A DNA stretch of 64,000 nt from Haliotis asinina (taxonomy: Eukaryota > Mollusca > Gastropoda > Lepetellida > Haliotidae), in the NCBI RefSeq assembly GCF_037392515.1, contig NC_090291.1, positions 35,549,001 through 35,613,000 of the forward strand, read 5' to 3'. Made by a program: the position numbers and the translations under genes. Below the pieces are notes generated by a model, which was not told the origin of the DNA, made no database searches, and was given only the letters and a program-made list of their open reading frames with translations. Shown here piece after piece: positions 43,888 through 57,145 of the stretch. Each line of letters opens with the position of its first letter. Positions within the stretch are counted from its first letter, which is position 1.

Positions 43888-45076
43888 GGCACCCGTGAAG
43901 AGCCACCTCCTCGTGGTGGGTGCTGGGTAACGCCAAGTGCTCTTCTCCCATGTGGACCTGGGACAGAATGTGTCCACAGCACCCCATTGCTGGTCGTAAG
44001 AGGCGACCAAATTGGGCAACCTGTTTGCCGTGTGTTGCGTCCCGTGTCGATGGAGGATGGCAGTCTGGTGGTTGAGGGCAGTAGGAGACTGAACCATTTA
44101 GCTCCTTTTGCTCAACACTACACTTCGGCCCTTACTTCACGATGACGGGTGGTAGAACTGGCCCAGTTCTATTAATCGGCTGGTCACGCCAAGCCGTTAG
44201 CTGCAACTATGAATGCTCAAAATTTTACTGGTAAACACATATATAAGATGATCCACGACCTGACAAATGACCCCAATTTGCATACTTGGGAACGCCCCAC
44301 AGAACGATCCACTTGAAACAAGAGGGAGACAGGTTGTCTGATAAATATCCAGAAGTTTATTTTCCCCGTGCGTTTCACGCATGAATTGTTATAGCACACT
44401 CGATTTGGGAACAGGTACAATCCCAACGAATTGAATCAACACAATATACTGAGCAAATAGGTTTAGGACCACCGATCCATTTCACGAAGCAAATGACATT
44501 TTCCTGGGGTTTTTTTTAACAAAATTGTTGAATATCAAAAATGCTTGTCAATGCCCCAATCATCTATTTGTCTTCGTCTTAACTAAAGGTTAGCGTGGAA
44601 TATCAGTATGTTATGCCTGAAATTGCAGTCTTATCATTCGACGGAATATGCGGTGTTGATTTCATGTCACGGTTAGCATGTATTGTACGTACATAATCGT
44701 CAAGCTACCTGTAGCAACCAAGTGTACTCGTCCAATTCGTTGTACCGCCTCTCTTGTCACAAATGCGTTTAGTGCTCAGGATCATCTAATATGTGTCTAG
44801 CAGTATGAAACTGTTAATTTGATTTTTTATGCTTGGCCAAACTATTTTGATTCTCTCATTTCAAATGTGTCATGTTATGTATGTTTTTGCCTAGAGTCGT
44901 ATGCCCAGAAGGCGGTGACTCATGGGCCAATCTGAAGGAACTTAGTTATTTATAATTCTTCCGCTGGAGTATATCATCTGAGTATCCTTGGTGCTGTAGG
45001 TCGTGTTTTTAGCATTGTCCTTGTCATACTCCGTGGTGGGTGGGGAGCTCAGATGATGGACCATACTACATTACCC

Positions 45077-46920
45077 ATGGCTTACACAACCCCCCTTAAA
45101 AGAAACAAACGTCAGCTTGACTAAGATGATGATGATGAACCTTGACCGTCCAGCTCAATCGAATACTGGCCACGTTTTCTCATTATGGAAACTCTTGACA
45201 AATCACCTATTAAATTAAACCCTTTTGCAGTATCAAAAGGTATACAAGGTATTGCGGGTGATGTCAGAAATGTCGGACGATTACGTTCAGGCTCTCTCCT
45301 TATAGAGTGTAGTCGAAAACAACAGTCCACCAACCTGATGTCTACGAAGTTATTCATTGGAGTTCCAGTCTCAATTTCCCCTCACAGGACTCTGACCAAG
45401 AGCAAAGGGATCGTCAGAGATGGAGATCGACTGTTTTCTGATATGTCAGAACTGGATATCGTGTCAGAAATGAAAGAGCAAGGAGTGACTTTTGTCAAAA
45501 GATTTACAACTCGAATAAACTCTGAAACAAAACCTACTAACCTACTCAACTTATCTTTTCCATTTTTCTTCACCAACCATTCCAAATTCAGTGCATTTTT
45601 AGAAGACTTAGATTTGCTAAATGAATTGTAAATAGATAAATATTTTATTCTTGGAAGTTGAATTAGTAACTTAGAGTGTTAGTTGCTGTATCCTCGAGGG
45701 GGTTGAAAGCACTGTAACATTATTGTCCTCCTGAGAGGATACGTAAGTCCTAAAACATTTAAAGTACATCAAAACGTTCCACTGTTTCTAATTGTAGAAT
45801 ACCTGTCTTTTTAATTTATGGCTAGATTTCCTGAATTGCTAATGATGTAAATCCAGCTAGGGTCCATGCAAGAAACAAATGTACTGTAAGTCCCCATGGT
45901 CCCTAGTATGGTGATCTGCCTGTCGTTGGTGATATATAACCCGTGTTTTATATTGTGTTATCCAAATAGTGATATTAGTTATAACTTTCCACACTAGTTT
46001 TAAATTGTAACTGTGATATTCTACTTGTTTTACTGTCCTTTGCTGACAGGTTTATTTATGAAATATATATCATCCATTTCAGTGCTAAATGTTATCGTCA
46101 CGATATGGCTGAAATATTGCCGATGTGACGTTAAATAATAACTCACTCACTCACTCACTCCAAAATCAGTTAGCAGGGTATTGCAATCTCAGTGTTGATA
46201 CCTACATTCCCAATCCACTGAGATGTTTCAAATGTCAAAAGTATGGACACGGTGTCACCACCTGTGCTAACTCGGTAACATGGGCTCATTGCAGTGAGAA
46301 AACACATGTTACTGAGGATTGCAATAACAACATTAAAAATATGCAAACTGCTCTGGGACACATTCATCTTTCTCTAAACAATGTCCCATCTGGACTCAAC
46401 TAATGGAGATCAACAAAATTAAATTCATGCAAAATATTAGTTTAGTTGATGCCAAGAAACTTGTTCTTCCCCCAACAGCACAGACCACTCCTTATGCCTC
46501 AGTTACGAGAATACCCTCTGCCGTCAACCGGCAACCGTATCCACTTCATCAATGGTGTGCCAAACTGATCTGACATGGGTGGATACTGAGAAACCTGAAA
46601 TATACACGCCCAACCAGTCGACCCAGACCGCTAAATCACTTCAAAAAACACTTGCTCCATTTCAGTCACGGTCATCTTCATCATCCTCCACATCACAGCC
46701 CATACCTAAACGTCAATCACAAACTAATGGGAAAGATATCACCAAAAATAAAATCAAAACCAGAAATGACTTACACATTAAAATGTCAAAGTACCAGACC
46801 CTCCAAAGGTTCAAATGTCACCATCAAACTTTTTAATAAGTTCGGATCCTTAGAGGGCATGGAAACATTCAAATTAGGGCACATAGCTTGTCGCCCTCAT
46901 GGAAATCAAGGGGTAGATCC
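45077..46920 (+). pseudogene. LINE copy B ORF1, split by a nested LINE tail
   Basis: Begins MAYTTPLKRNKRQLD. After an early stop comes LNPFAVSKGIQGIAGDVRNVGRLRSGSLLIECSRKQQS and GIVRDGDRLFSDMSELDIV. The nested insertion (45593-46159) separates this from the zinc-knuckle part NPLRCFKCQKYGHGVTTC. The second knuckle is only partly conserved (SVTWAHCSEKTHVTEDC). Serine-rich C-terminal segment. ORF1 is an RNA-binding, gag-like LINE protein. Confidence 0.85.
45593..46159 (+). mobile_element. 5'-truncated LINE 3' end nested in ORF1 of copy B
   Basis: A 567-bp block begins GCATTTTTAGAAGACTTAGA, the last ORF2 codons, then the stop, 3' UTR and an ACTCACTCACTCACTC tail. Flanking CCAAATTCAGT (45582-45592) and CCAAAATCAGT (46160-46170) form an 11-bp target duplication with one mismatch. 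Confidence 0.88.
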
Positions 46921-46945
46921 CCAATAAATCCTCCGAAGAAATAGT

Positions 46946-49900
46946 TTCTTCATATATTATTCAGTGGAATTGCAGGGGCTTAATGACTAATCTTAATGAG
47001 CTTCACCTATTAGTCCAAGAATTTACAACATCAGCATTCTGCTTGCAAGAAACGTATCTAAAGCAGACAAATACTTTTAACTTACGTCAGTATAATGCAT
47101 ATCATCACTTTTCCCCACCTGGTGATAGAGCCGCTGGAGAATCATCAATCCTTGTAAGAAATAATTTTATTCGCAGTCCTGTGACACACAAAACTAATCT
47201 TCAAGCAGTTGCAGTGCGAATTACTTTGAACGTTACGCTTACTTTGTGTTCATTGTACATTCCACCTTCGTCAACTCTTATGCAGGCTGATCTACAAATG
47301 CAAACTCTGTACGATCAATTACCCAAACCATGTATACTCATGGGTGATTTAAATGGGCACAGCCCACTTTGGAGTGGTGTAACCACACACGCAAAAGGTC
47401 AGGTTCTGCAGGATTTCATTTCGTATAATAATTTATCTATATATAATGATGGTACAAATACATATTTACATCCTTTCACAGGAACATATACAACTCTTGA
47501 TTTGTCACTAACTGGCTCCAACTTAATAAATGAATTTGACTTGTCAGTCCACAATGACCCCTGAGGAAGTGACCATTTTCCAACTATACTAAAATCTGTA
47601 ACACCATCTGGCCTTTATATGAAACGCTATGTGCTGCCAAGCTTCAACCTGAATATTATATTGCTGTTCCTGGCGCTATCAAAGCTTTTCTGATTAGCTA
47701 AAATCAGTAGCTGATGAATGTATACCAAAGTCATCTGCAGTTCATCTGCACATATTCGAAAACCGTGGTTCAACGATGAGTGCAAACAAGCCAAGAGGGC
47801 AAGGAAAAAAGCAGAACATTATTCCCGTCGCCATCCCGTGGTGCATAATTTAAATAAATTTAAATTTTACATTTTAAATGCTAAAGCGTGGCGTACCTTT
47901 AAACAGAATGAATGCCAATCTTGGCAAAATTTTGTATCCAAAATAAATTCTCGGACACCCATGTCCAAGGTATGGAACATGGTCCAGAAAATTAAAGGTT
48001 AAGGTACTAAATCTAATGCTCATCATCTGAATGCATGGACACGGATAAATCAGATATTGTAAATAAACTGGCTGAACCTCTCGCTAAACATTCTTCCTCT
48101 TCTAATTATGAGCCTAAATTCCAACAATATCAAAAACAACAAGAAAAGAAAACTATTATTTTCAACTCAGATAATGGCGAAGATTATAATGAAACATTTT
48201 CTATTCATGAACTCCATACTGCTCTTGATCAAGCTCACGATACTGCTACAGGAGCTGATAACATACATTATCAACTTCTGAAGCATTTACCAGAATCATG
48301 TTTACAGACGCTGTTATGTATTTTTGATAATATTTGGACTTCAGGGAAATTTCCTTCTTCATGGCGTGATGCTATAGTAGTACCAATACCTAAACCTGGA
48401 CGTGATCATACGGATCCATCCAATTATCGACCAATTTCATTAACTAGCTGTGTTTGCAAGACCATGCAACGCATGATAAATAATCGACTAGTTTCGTACT
48501 TGGAAACAAATAATCTCATAAGAGACATACAGTGTGGTTTCCGTAAAAACAGGAGTACAGTCGACCACTTAGTGCGTTGGGAATAATTTGTTAATAGCGC
48601 ACTAATTAATAAACAACATGCTGTGTCTACCTTTTTAATCTAGAAAATGCATATGACACAATCTGGGAATATGGCATTTTAAGAGACTTACATGACTTCG
48701 GCTTGCGAGGTCGTTTACCAAATCGAAAACTAACTGCATACAAACTACATAAAGACCCTGAACTATCTGTAGATGGCACGCCAGTTAAAGTTGTGAGGGA
48801 ACCTAAGTTCTTGGGTCTAATCTTAACGTTTTAACCGCATATTAAATCCCTTGAAACAAAATGGCTGAAAGCACTTGACTTGTTGAAAGTGGTTTCAAAT
48901 TCTAAATGGGGAGGGGATCAAGCTACCTTTCTCCATCCATATCCATCACTCGTGCGTTCTAAACTTGATTATGGCTCCATATGGGGGAGCCTGCAAAAGC
49001 AACTTACAATTAATAGACATTGTCCATCATCAAGGTGTGAGACGTTGTCTTGGCTCTTTTCGAACTTCACCTGTTGATAGCCTATATGTCGAAGCTGATG
49101 AACTATCTCTTGGGCAGCGACGTATAAAATTAGCTTTACAGTATGTAACAAAACTATATTCCAATGAGTCCAACCCTGCATATAAATGTGTTTTCAATCC
49201 TCTGTATGAGGATTTATACAAAAAGAAATCTTCTCTTGTTCCACCTCTTGGTTTAAGAATAAAACCACTTATTTCTGCTGCCAGCATTGAGCTGGGTATT
49301 ATAGCCCCTTTCCGTCTTCGTTCTTCTCCTCCTTGGCAATTGGTTAGGCCCAAAGTGGACCTAAATATTGCCTACATTTAAAAATCAGAAACTAATGAAT
49401 TACAATAGAAACAAGAATATCATCAATTAAAACATAAATAGAGCTATTATAAATCCTGATTTACAGATGGATCCAAGGACAGTGGCGTAGTGGCTTGTGC
49501 CACTGTCACTGGATCCAGAACAATATCTTCTAGATTACCGGATAACAGCTCTATTTTCACAGCTGAAGCTGACGCCATTTTAACGGCCCTTAAATATATT
49601 CAAAGACACCCTAAACATAAACAGTACATAATCTATTCAGACTCTCTTTCTTGCCTTCAGGCTCTTCAAAATATTTCCTGTAAACATCCACTTTTAATTG
49701 AAATTATTGAACTGAATAATAATCTTGCAACTGGCCAACAAGACATCGTCTTCTGTTACCCAGCCACGTAGGCATTTAAGGTAACACATTGGCCGATCTT
49801 CCTGCTAAGACAACTCTTAACAAACCTGTGACACCATTTCTTATTCCTCATTCTGACTACAAAGCTAGCATTAGAACTTACACTCGCGATCGGATGCAGA

Positions 49901-50246
49901 GGAAGTGGGACACCCAAGTAGGTATAAATAAACTACATGAAATAAAACCCTGCATTGGTTATACGTACTTTGGCTGTCAGTCCAGATTGGAAGAGGTTAT
50001 TTTACGACGATGTCGTATTGGCTATACACGATATACTCATGCATACCTATTGAAGTGTGAGGATCCCCGTTTTGTATCCCTTTTAATGAAAGAATCACAG
50101 TCAAGCATATCCTGCTTGACTGTGTTGAGCATTCCATCACAAGGGATCAGTATTTTAATTCACATCTTTCATATCTTTTTAATAACATAAGTTCTCATTT
50201 AATCATTGCATTTTTAAAGGAATTAGATTTATTAACTGAATTGTAA
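46946..50246 (+). pseudogene. LINE copy B ORF2 remnant
   Basis: Endonuclease: IIQWNCRGL, CLQETYL, MGDLNGHSPLW (to 47564). RT: IPKPGRDHTDPSNYRPISLT and QCGFRKNRSTVDHLV (48035-48586), then WGGDQATFLHPY. RNase H: TAEADAILTALKYIQ, IYSDSLSCLQ, ADLPAKTTLN and CRIGYTRYTHAYLLKCEDP. There are several breaks between these pieces, and the RT palm around the FVDD box is missing (sequence jumps at about 48715-48740). Cannot be active. It ends LDLLTEL-stop at 50246. Confidence 0.88.
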
Positions 50247-51372
50247 ATAGATAAATATTTCACTATTGGAAGTTTAGATTCATAACTGTACTTGTTAGTG
50301 GCGGTATCCTTAAGGGGGTTGAAGTACTGTAAAACTATTGTCCTCCTGACAGGGTACGTAAGTCCACAAACATTCAGTAAATTCTAAATTTCCAGGGTTT
50401 TAATCGTAGAATAAATGTCTTTTTATTGTATGACTAGATTTCCCAAATTGCTGACGGCTGAGGGGATGATGTAAATCCAGCTTGGGTCCATGCACGTAGC
50501 AAAAGTCCCCATGGTCCCTTGTATGGTGATCTACCTTCAGTTGTTAGCAATCTATAGCCCATTTTTATATTGTATTTTCCTCTATAGATAAATCGTTTTA
50601 GGTATAGTTACTAGTTTGACATTCTTTTCTATCTGTTTATCCTTTGTCCTTTGTTGACAGGTTTTTTTAATACACATGTATTCCATTTCATTGTTTTGTT
50701 CCTGTCACGATAAGGCTGAACTACTACCGACATGTCTTTAAACACTCACTCACTCACTCGACACTCATGGTGGGTGCTGGGTAACGGCAAGAACTCGCCG
50801 ACACCCCCGTAGTGGACCCGGGGGTATATTTGGTCCACCAACCCGTTTGCCGTGGGTTGCGGTCCTGTGTCGGTTGAGGAAGGGATCCTGGTGGTTGAGG
50901 GTAACAGGGGCCTGTGACCGTGTTCCTGTTGCTCAACACACCACTTTGGCCCTGACTTCACCAAACGGGAGGTTGAATGGGCCCGATTCAATCAATCGGC
51001 TGGTCACGCCATGCCCTGTGCATAGAAATTGCTTACATTTTGCACTTACATTTTCGGGTATTGGTCATTTTAAAATCTAGTATACAAATTATTGATACAT
51101 TTACTTACCTAGAGTCCTATGCCAGCAGGCGGTGGCTCATGGGTCAATCTGGTTATATAGACCTCTGAATTCCGTGTTCTGAAGAACAGTGTCATGGGCC
51201 GAACCAGTCTGACACTTATTCTTTAAGATACCATGGCTTTTCAAGTCTGTATTTTCTGCAGTATGACATCCCTGTAACCCTGGTGTTGCAGTCAGGTTTC
51301 CACTGCGGTACCGTCCTTGTTGACACTCCATGGCGGGCGGGGGATAGGGTTGTTGAATTACACTAATACACC

Positions 51373-52618
51373 ATGGCTAAAAACGCTCATTCTGGTTCAT
51401 CTAAAACGAGCAAACGTCGTCATATGTCTTCTTCATCCGATGAGGAGATATCTACTTTCACAAATGATTCCTGGCCAAGGTTTTTGGTCATTGAAAGTTC
51501 TGATGGCCATCCTTTAAATATCAATCCTTTTGCCGTCTCCAAGGGCATCCAAGGTATCCGTGGAGAGGTAAAAAACGTCACACGTTTACGAAATGGTTCT
51601 CTTTTGATTGAATGTTTACGTAGGCAACAATCAGTCAATCTGCTAGGAGTAAAGCAGTTTGTAAACAGCCAGGTTGTTGTTTCTGTTCACAAAACTCTCA
51701 ACAGCTGTAGAGGTATTGTTAGAGACAGGGCACGTTGTTTGTACGATATGACAGAAGATGAGATTGTGGCAGACCTGAAAGATCAGGGAGTTACTTCTGT
51801 TAAACGTTTCAGCAGAAAACAAGAATCAACTTTCGTCAAAACAAATACCTATCTTTTCACGTTTGGTATGACAACTCTTCCAAAATTCATAAAGGCTGGG
51901 TATTGTAATATTGGAGTGGAGGTATATATACCAAATCCACTCCGGTGTTACAAGTGTCAAACGTTTGGACATGGTGCAATATCTTGCACAGGTAAATCAG
52001 TATGCTCACGCTGTAGTGGAAACCACGAAGGCACTGAATGTACTAATGAGATGATAAGTGTGCTAATTGCAGTGGTAAGCATATGGCATCATCGAAATGA
52101 TGTCCAAAATTTGAGTATGAGAACAAAATCTTAAAACTGAAGTGCAATAATAATATCTCATACTTCGAAGCAAAGAAACTGATTCAGGCAACAGCAACAG
52201 TTCCTACCTATTCTGCCACAGTGTCTTCTCCTGTTCCCTCTTCTCTCAAAAAAATTTAAAGCTACCCTCGTTTCAACATCTTGTCAGACTGAAATATCTT
52301 GGATAAAGGATCCTCAAATAACCTTAGATGACGCGACTCACTCATCACAAGATTGTCAGCGATCATCAGCTTCACAAACTGAGAACAACCAGCCAGAACA
52401 AATATCTGATTTTAATTTAACTCATGATACTCAGAGTGTTGATAAACTCACAAATAAAGAAAAGAAAAAGTTGAGGAGAAAGACCAGAACCCTTCAGCAT
52501 TTAGAAGAGTCTTCTCATTTAACACCTTCTGTGGCGGTTCAAAATCTGTTCGAACCGCTTGAAATGGAGATAACTCCGTCACAAACAGGGTGTAGGAGTA
52601 GCGCCACTATCTCCAGTT
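51373..52618 (+). pseudogene. LINE copy C ORF1 (CCHC zinc-knuckle protein), broken
   Basis: Open for 253 codons to 52134. It reads MAKNAHSGSSKTSKRRHMSS, then the conserved INPFAVSKGIQGIRGEVKNV and GIVRDRARCLYDMTEDEIV domain, TNTYLFTFGMTTLPK, and zinc knuckles NPLRCYKCQTFGHGAISC and KSVCSRCSGNHEGTEC. A frameshift after the second knuckle moves the rest (CSGKHMASSK..., YFEAKKLI) into another frame with stops. In the best copies the full protein would be about 410 aa. Confidence 0.87.
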
Positions 52619-52639
52619 GAAGCGCCCTAAGCAGTGTTT

Positions 52640-55600
52640 ATGAAATTAATACAATGGAATAGCAGAGGCCTCAGGCACAATTTTACTGACTTACAGTTAT
52701 TATCACAAGATATTACACCATCAGCTTTTAGTCTACAGGAGACGTACTTGAAAAGTACAGATCGATTTGAATTGCGTCGGTACAATTCTTTTCATGCATT
52801 CTTCCCTCCCGATGGAAAAGCCACGGTAGGTGCTTCTATACTCGTAAGGCAGGGTGTTATTCATAGTCCATTTCCTCTTACAACCAATCTTCAGGCTGCT
52901 GCCGTCCGTCTTACTCTTCAGATAACCTTTACGCTTTGCTCTTTGTATATTTCCCCTTCTTCAGATCTTCAGCAGTCCGATTTTAAGAATCTATTTGACC
53001 AACTTCCCAAACCCTCTATAATTATGGGTGATCTGAACGGACATAATCCTTTGTGGGGAAGTACTAAGATTAATATTAAAGGCAAAATCCTTGAAGACTT
53101 CATTTCTAACAATAATCTATGCCTATTTAATGACGGATCAGCCACATATTTACATCCTGGAACTGGAACGTATTCTGAACTTGACTTATCACTCTCAGAT
53201 CCAAATATTTATAACGAGTTTGAATGGTCGGTCCATGATGACCTTTGTGGTAGCGACCATTTTCCGACAATTCTCTCCGCTTTAAATCCGACTGATGACC
53301 TACCTGCAACAAGGTGGAACTTTAATAAGGCCGACTGGCCTTTATTTCAAACACTTTATACAGAAAAATTGAAATCTGACACTTTTGTAAATGTTACTGA
53401 TCCTATTCAGGTGTTCTCGGATACACTGAATGATATCGCTGATGAAACTGTTCCCAAGTCCTCTGCTAAACCTCATTGCCGTAAACCATGGTTTTCTGAT
53501 GATTGTAAACAGGCAAGGAAGAACAGGGAAAAGGCTAAGAAGTACTTTCGACGACATCCAGTTCACAATTTAAATAATGTAAAAATAAATAATGCCAAGG
53601 CTCGGCGTACTTTTAAACAAAGTAAACGTCAGTCTTGGAAGACCTCTGTGTCGAAAATTAATTCACGTACACCAATGACGAAGGTGTCGAACATGATACA
53701 GAGAATCAAGGGCAAAGGTAGAAATTCTAGCGTTCATCATCTTAAAGATGGGCATGATATGTTAACAGATAAAATTGACATTGCCAACAAGTTGGGTGAA
53801 ACTTTAGCTAGTCATTCTTCTTCATCAAATTATCTTCCGAAGTTTCAGAGATATAAAACTCATCAAGAAAAGTTGAAACTCAACTTTCATTCCGAAAATG
53901 GTGAAGACTATAATGAAGTATTTTCACTGCATGAGCTGAATACTGCCTTGGCGCAAGCTCATGATACGGCAACTGGAGCAGATGATATCCACTACCAGCT
54001 CCTGAAACATTTACCCAATGCCTGTCTTTAAACACTTTTGAACATTTTTTATCATATTTGGACTACAGGGCACTGTCCTCCTTCGTGGCGTCATGTCATT
54101 GTTGTACCAATACCTACGCCTGGCCGAGACAATACAGATCCATCTAACTATAGACCAATTTCTTTAACAAGCTGCGTTTGTAAAACCATGGAACGCATGG
54201 TCAATAATAGATTAGTATGGTTTCTAGAATCCAATCATCTTATTTCTAACATTCAGTGTGGTTTTCGGAAAGATAGAAGCACTACTGATCATTTGGTTCG
54301 CCTAGAATCATTCGTTAACAATTCCATTGTAAATAACCAGCATGCTGTGTCAATCTTTTTTCGACCTGGAAAAGGCCTATGATACAACATGGAAACATGA
54401 TATTTTGAGACATTTACATGACTTTGGTTTGAGAGGCCGTTTTCCTTAATGCCTAATGTATATTGTCTAAAATATCTCAGTTCTTAGCAGGCAGACAATT
54501 CAAGTTCGCGTTGGATCAACCCTGTCTGAACATTATAATCAGGATCAGGGAGTTCCACAAGGTAGTATTTTGTCTGTTACCATGTTTAGTATAGTCTCTC
54601 GAAAATATTAAATGACTCAATAGATGGGTCATTGTTTGTGGATGATTTTAACGTTTCATGTTGTGGTAAAAATATGCATACCATCGAAAGGCAATTAGAG
54701 ATGTGTTTAAATAAAATTCATAAATGGTCACTTGAGAATGGCTTTAAATTTTCACAGATAAAGACCAAATGTATACATTTCTGTCGGAAATATAAGCCTC
54801 ATAAAGATCCCGAACTGTTCTTGGAGGCTCTCCAGTTAACGTTGTAAAGGAAGCCAAGTTTCTGGGATTGATTTTCGACAAACATTTGACTTTTTTACCA
54901 CATATTAAGTATCTGAAGATTAATGCATGAAGGCATTAGATCTGTTAAAGGTTGTTTCCAATTCAAAGTGGGGAGGAGACCAAACTACCCTACTCCACTT
55001 ATACAGATCTCTCATTCGTTCGAAACTTTATGGTTTATGGTGGAGCCTCTAAAAGCAACCTCAAAGTACTTGATTCTATCCACCATCAAGGTCTAAGACT
55101 ATGTCTTGGATCATTTAGAACTTGTCCTATTGACAGTCTTTACGTCGAGGCCGATGAACCATCTCTTACTCAACGACGTATAAACTCTCCTTACAGTATA
55201 TAACAAAACTATATTCTAATGAGGAAAATCCTGCATCTAAATGTGTTTTTAATCCTCTTTACGTGGATCTATACAATAAAAAGTCTTCTCTTGTTCCGCC
55301 TCTGGGACTTAGAGTGAAACCTTTTCTGTCTGCTTGCGACATTGAGCTAGCCAATATATCTCCTTCCCGTCTACTTTCGTCTCCACCTTGGAAGTTAGTT
55401 AGACCCGAAGTTGACCTAACACTGACGAGGTTTAAAAAATCAGAAACAAATGAATTACAATGTAAACAAGAATATAATCAATTAAAAAGTAACTATAATA
55501 CATACAAATCTTTATTTACAGATGGGTTGAAGGATGATCGCGCTGTGGCCTGTGCCACTGTCATTGGATCCAGAACAATATCTTTCAGATTACCGGATAA

Positions 55601-56064
55601 TAGTTCTATTTTCACAGCGGAAGCAAACGCTACGTTAACGGCTCTTAAATATATTCAAAGACATCCTAGACATAAACAGTATATTATCTATTCCGATTCT
55701 CTTTCTTGCCTCCAGGCTATTAAAAACCTGTCATGTAAACATCCACTTTTAATAGAAATAATTGATTTATAAAATAATCTTGCTACTGGCCAATGCGATA
55801 TCGTCTTTTGTTGGTTACCAAGCCATGCAGGCATTTCTGGCAACACAATGGCCGATCTTGCTGCCAAGGCAGCACTCAAAAAATCCGTGACTCCACTTCT
55901 TATCCCATACTCTGATTATAAAGCTACAATTAGATCGTATATCCGAGATCATCACAAAGGATCAGTATTTTCATTCACAAACTATGAAGGATCTTTTTAG
56001 CAATATTAGCCCTCATTTAATTATTGCATTTTTAAAGGAATTAGATTTGGTAATTGAACTGTAA
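52640..56064 (+). pseudogene. LINE copy C ORF2, long open endonuclease part then broken RT/RNase H
   Basis: The ATG at 52640 opens MKLIQWNSRGL. The first 463 codons (to 54028) are open and include LQETYL, MGDLNGHNPLW, CGSDHFPTIL (endonuclease) and the basic linker RKPWFSDDCKQARK. A stop after KHLPNACL ends this part. RT blocks follow: PTPGRDNTDPSNYRPISLT, QCGFRKDRSTTDHLV, VPQGSILSVTMF and FVDDFNVSCCGK. The RNase H start (TDGLKDDRA, TAEANATLTAL, YSDSLSCLQ) is at 55263-55772. Several stops and frameshifts, so inactive. Confidence 0.88.
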
Positions 56065-56639
56065 ATAGATAAATATTTTAAAATTGCAAGATTAAATTAG
56101 TAACTCAAATCGTTAGTGGCTGTACCTTCAAAAGGGGTTGAAGCACAGTAAAATAACTGTCCTCCTGAGAGGATACATAAGTCCAAAAACATTTGAAGTA
56201 AATTTAAGTTGTCCAGCTTTTTAATCGTAGAATAAGTGTGTTTTTACTTTATGGCTAGAATTGTCTAAATTGCTAACAGCTGAAGGTGTAAATCCAACGA
56301 TGATGTAAATCCAACTAGGGTCCATGCAGGAAGCAAATGTACTGTAAGTCCCCATGGTCCTTAGTATGGTGATCTACCTTCAGTTGTTGGCAACCTATAG
56401 CTCATATTTATATTGCACTTTCCTCTATAGATACATTGTTTTAGGTCTATTCACTAGTGTTACATTCTACTCTGTGATATTCTAGTTAGTTTTACTGTCC
56501 TTCGTCGACAGGGTTTTACAATGTATGTGCTATCTATTCATTTGTATTTTCATAATTACTCGTTCTCGTCACGATGTGGCTGCAATATTGCCGATGTGAC
56601 GTTAAATTTTAACTCACTCACTCACTCGCTCGCTCGCTG

Positions 56640-57145
56640 ACGAGGTTACACGATCCATTTCGTCACCACAACCACCTACCGTCACAAGTGTAATGAACTG
56701 ACAAGCATTCCGAGGCAACTTAATATATCGAAATTTCAAGATGATATGTTAAAATATCAAGTTAGTATCTACAAATTTCAAGATACTATCTTGAAATGTC
56801 AACTTAATATGTATCTTGAAATTTCAACTTAGGATCTTGAAATTTCAAGAAAAACAATTTAAAAACTGTATGTCCCTAAAAGGCTTCCGTAGACAATTGC
56901 GTTGTGTAAGGTGGCTGTGCTAAATTTAGTTTTGTCCGGGTGGCTAAGGCAGTCTCCGCCTGGGCTCCGTCTCCGTCCCACTGTTCTCGATCAAGGTTAT
57001 TACTTCAGCTAACTTTATCCCCTGTCTGAAAGAGTGGTACAGGTGGTTGCATAAAACGATACATGTGTATGCTATCGGTACCTGGATACTCATAGAACAT
57101 CTTCAATTTGGAACATACGCTGCCTGAAAAGGACAGTAGGACAGA
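56640..57145. other. 5' flank of P450 gene 3 exon with a palindrome-rich patch
   Basis: From about 56725 to 56855 the word CTTGAAATTTCAAG and its variants recur, including the perfect 23-bp hairpin ATTTCAAGATA-C-TATCTTGAAAT at about 56790-56815. Sequence just before the ATG matches the gene 2 5' UTR. Nothing else recognised. Confidence 0.6.

Larger units (their letters stand above)
43888..50759 (+). mobile_element. LINE copy B, near full length, plus strand
   Basis: Starts GGCACCCGTGAAGAGCCACC, the same 5' end as copy D, and ends in ACTCACTCACTC directly before copy C. Parts: a 5' UTR with about 600 bp of extra sequence (about 44206-44820) not found in copies A, C or D, ORF1 (interrupted by a nested LINE tail at 45593-46159), ORF2 (about 46946-50246) and 3' UTR. 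Many stops and frameshifts. It also differs from other copies by a TGGTCGTAAGAGGCGACCAA word near 43991 in the 5' UTR. Confidence 0.9.
50768..56639 (+). mobile_element. LINE copy C, near full length, plus strand
   Basis: Its 5' UTR starts about 25 bp short of the full 5' end, only about 8 bp after the (ACTC)n tail of copy B. Parts: ORF1 from 51373, ORF2 from about 52640 to 56064, then 3' UTR and a tail that degrades into (GCTC)n. About 245 bp of the RNase H C-terminal tail are deleted at about 55950. Better preserved than copy B. Confidence 0.9.

Noticed and set aside
44197-44426. Short minus-strand frames in the extra part of copy B 5' UTR
   Set aside because: No domain and no conservation; too short to support.
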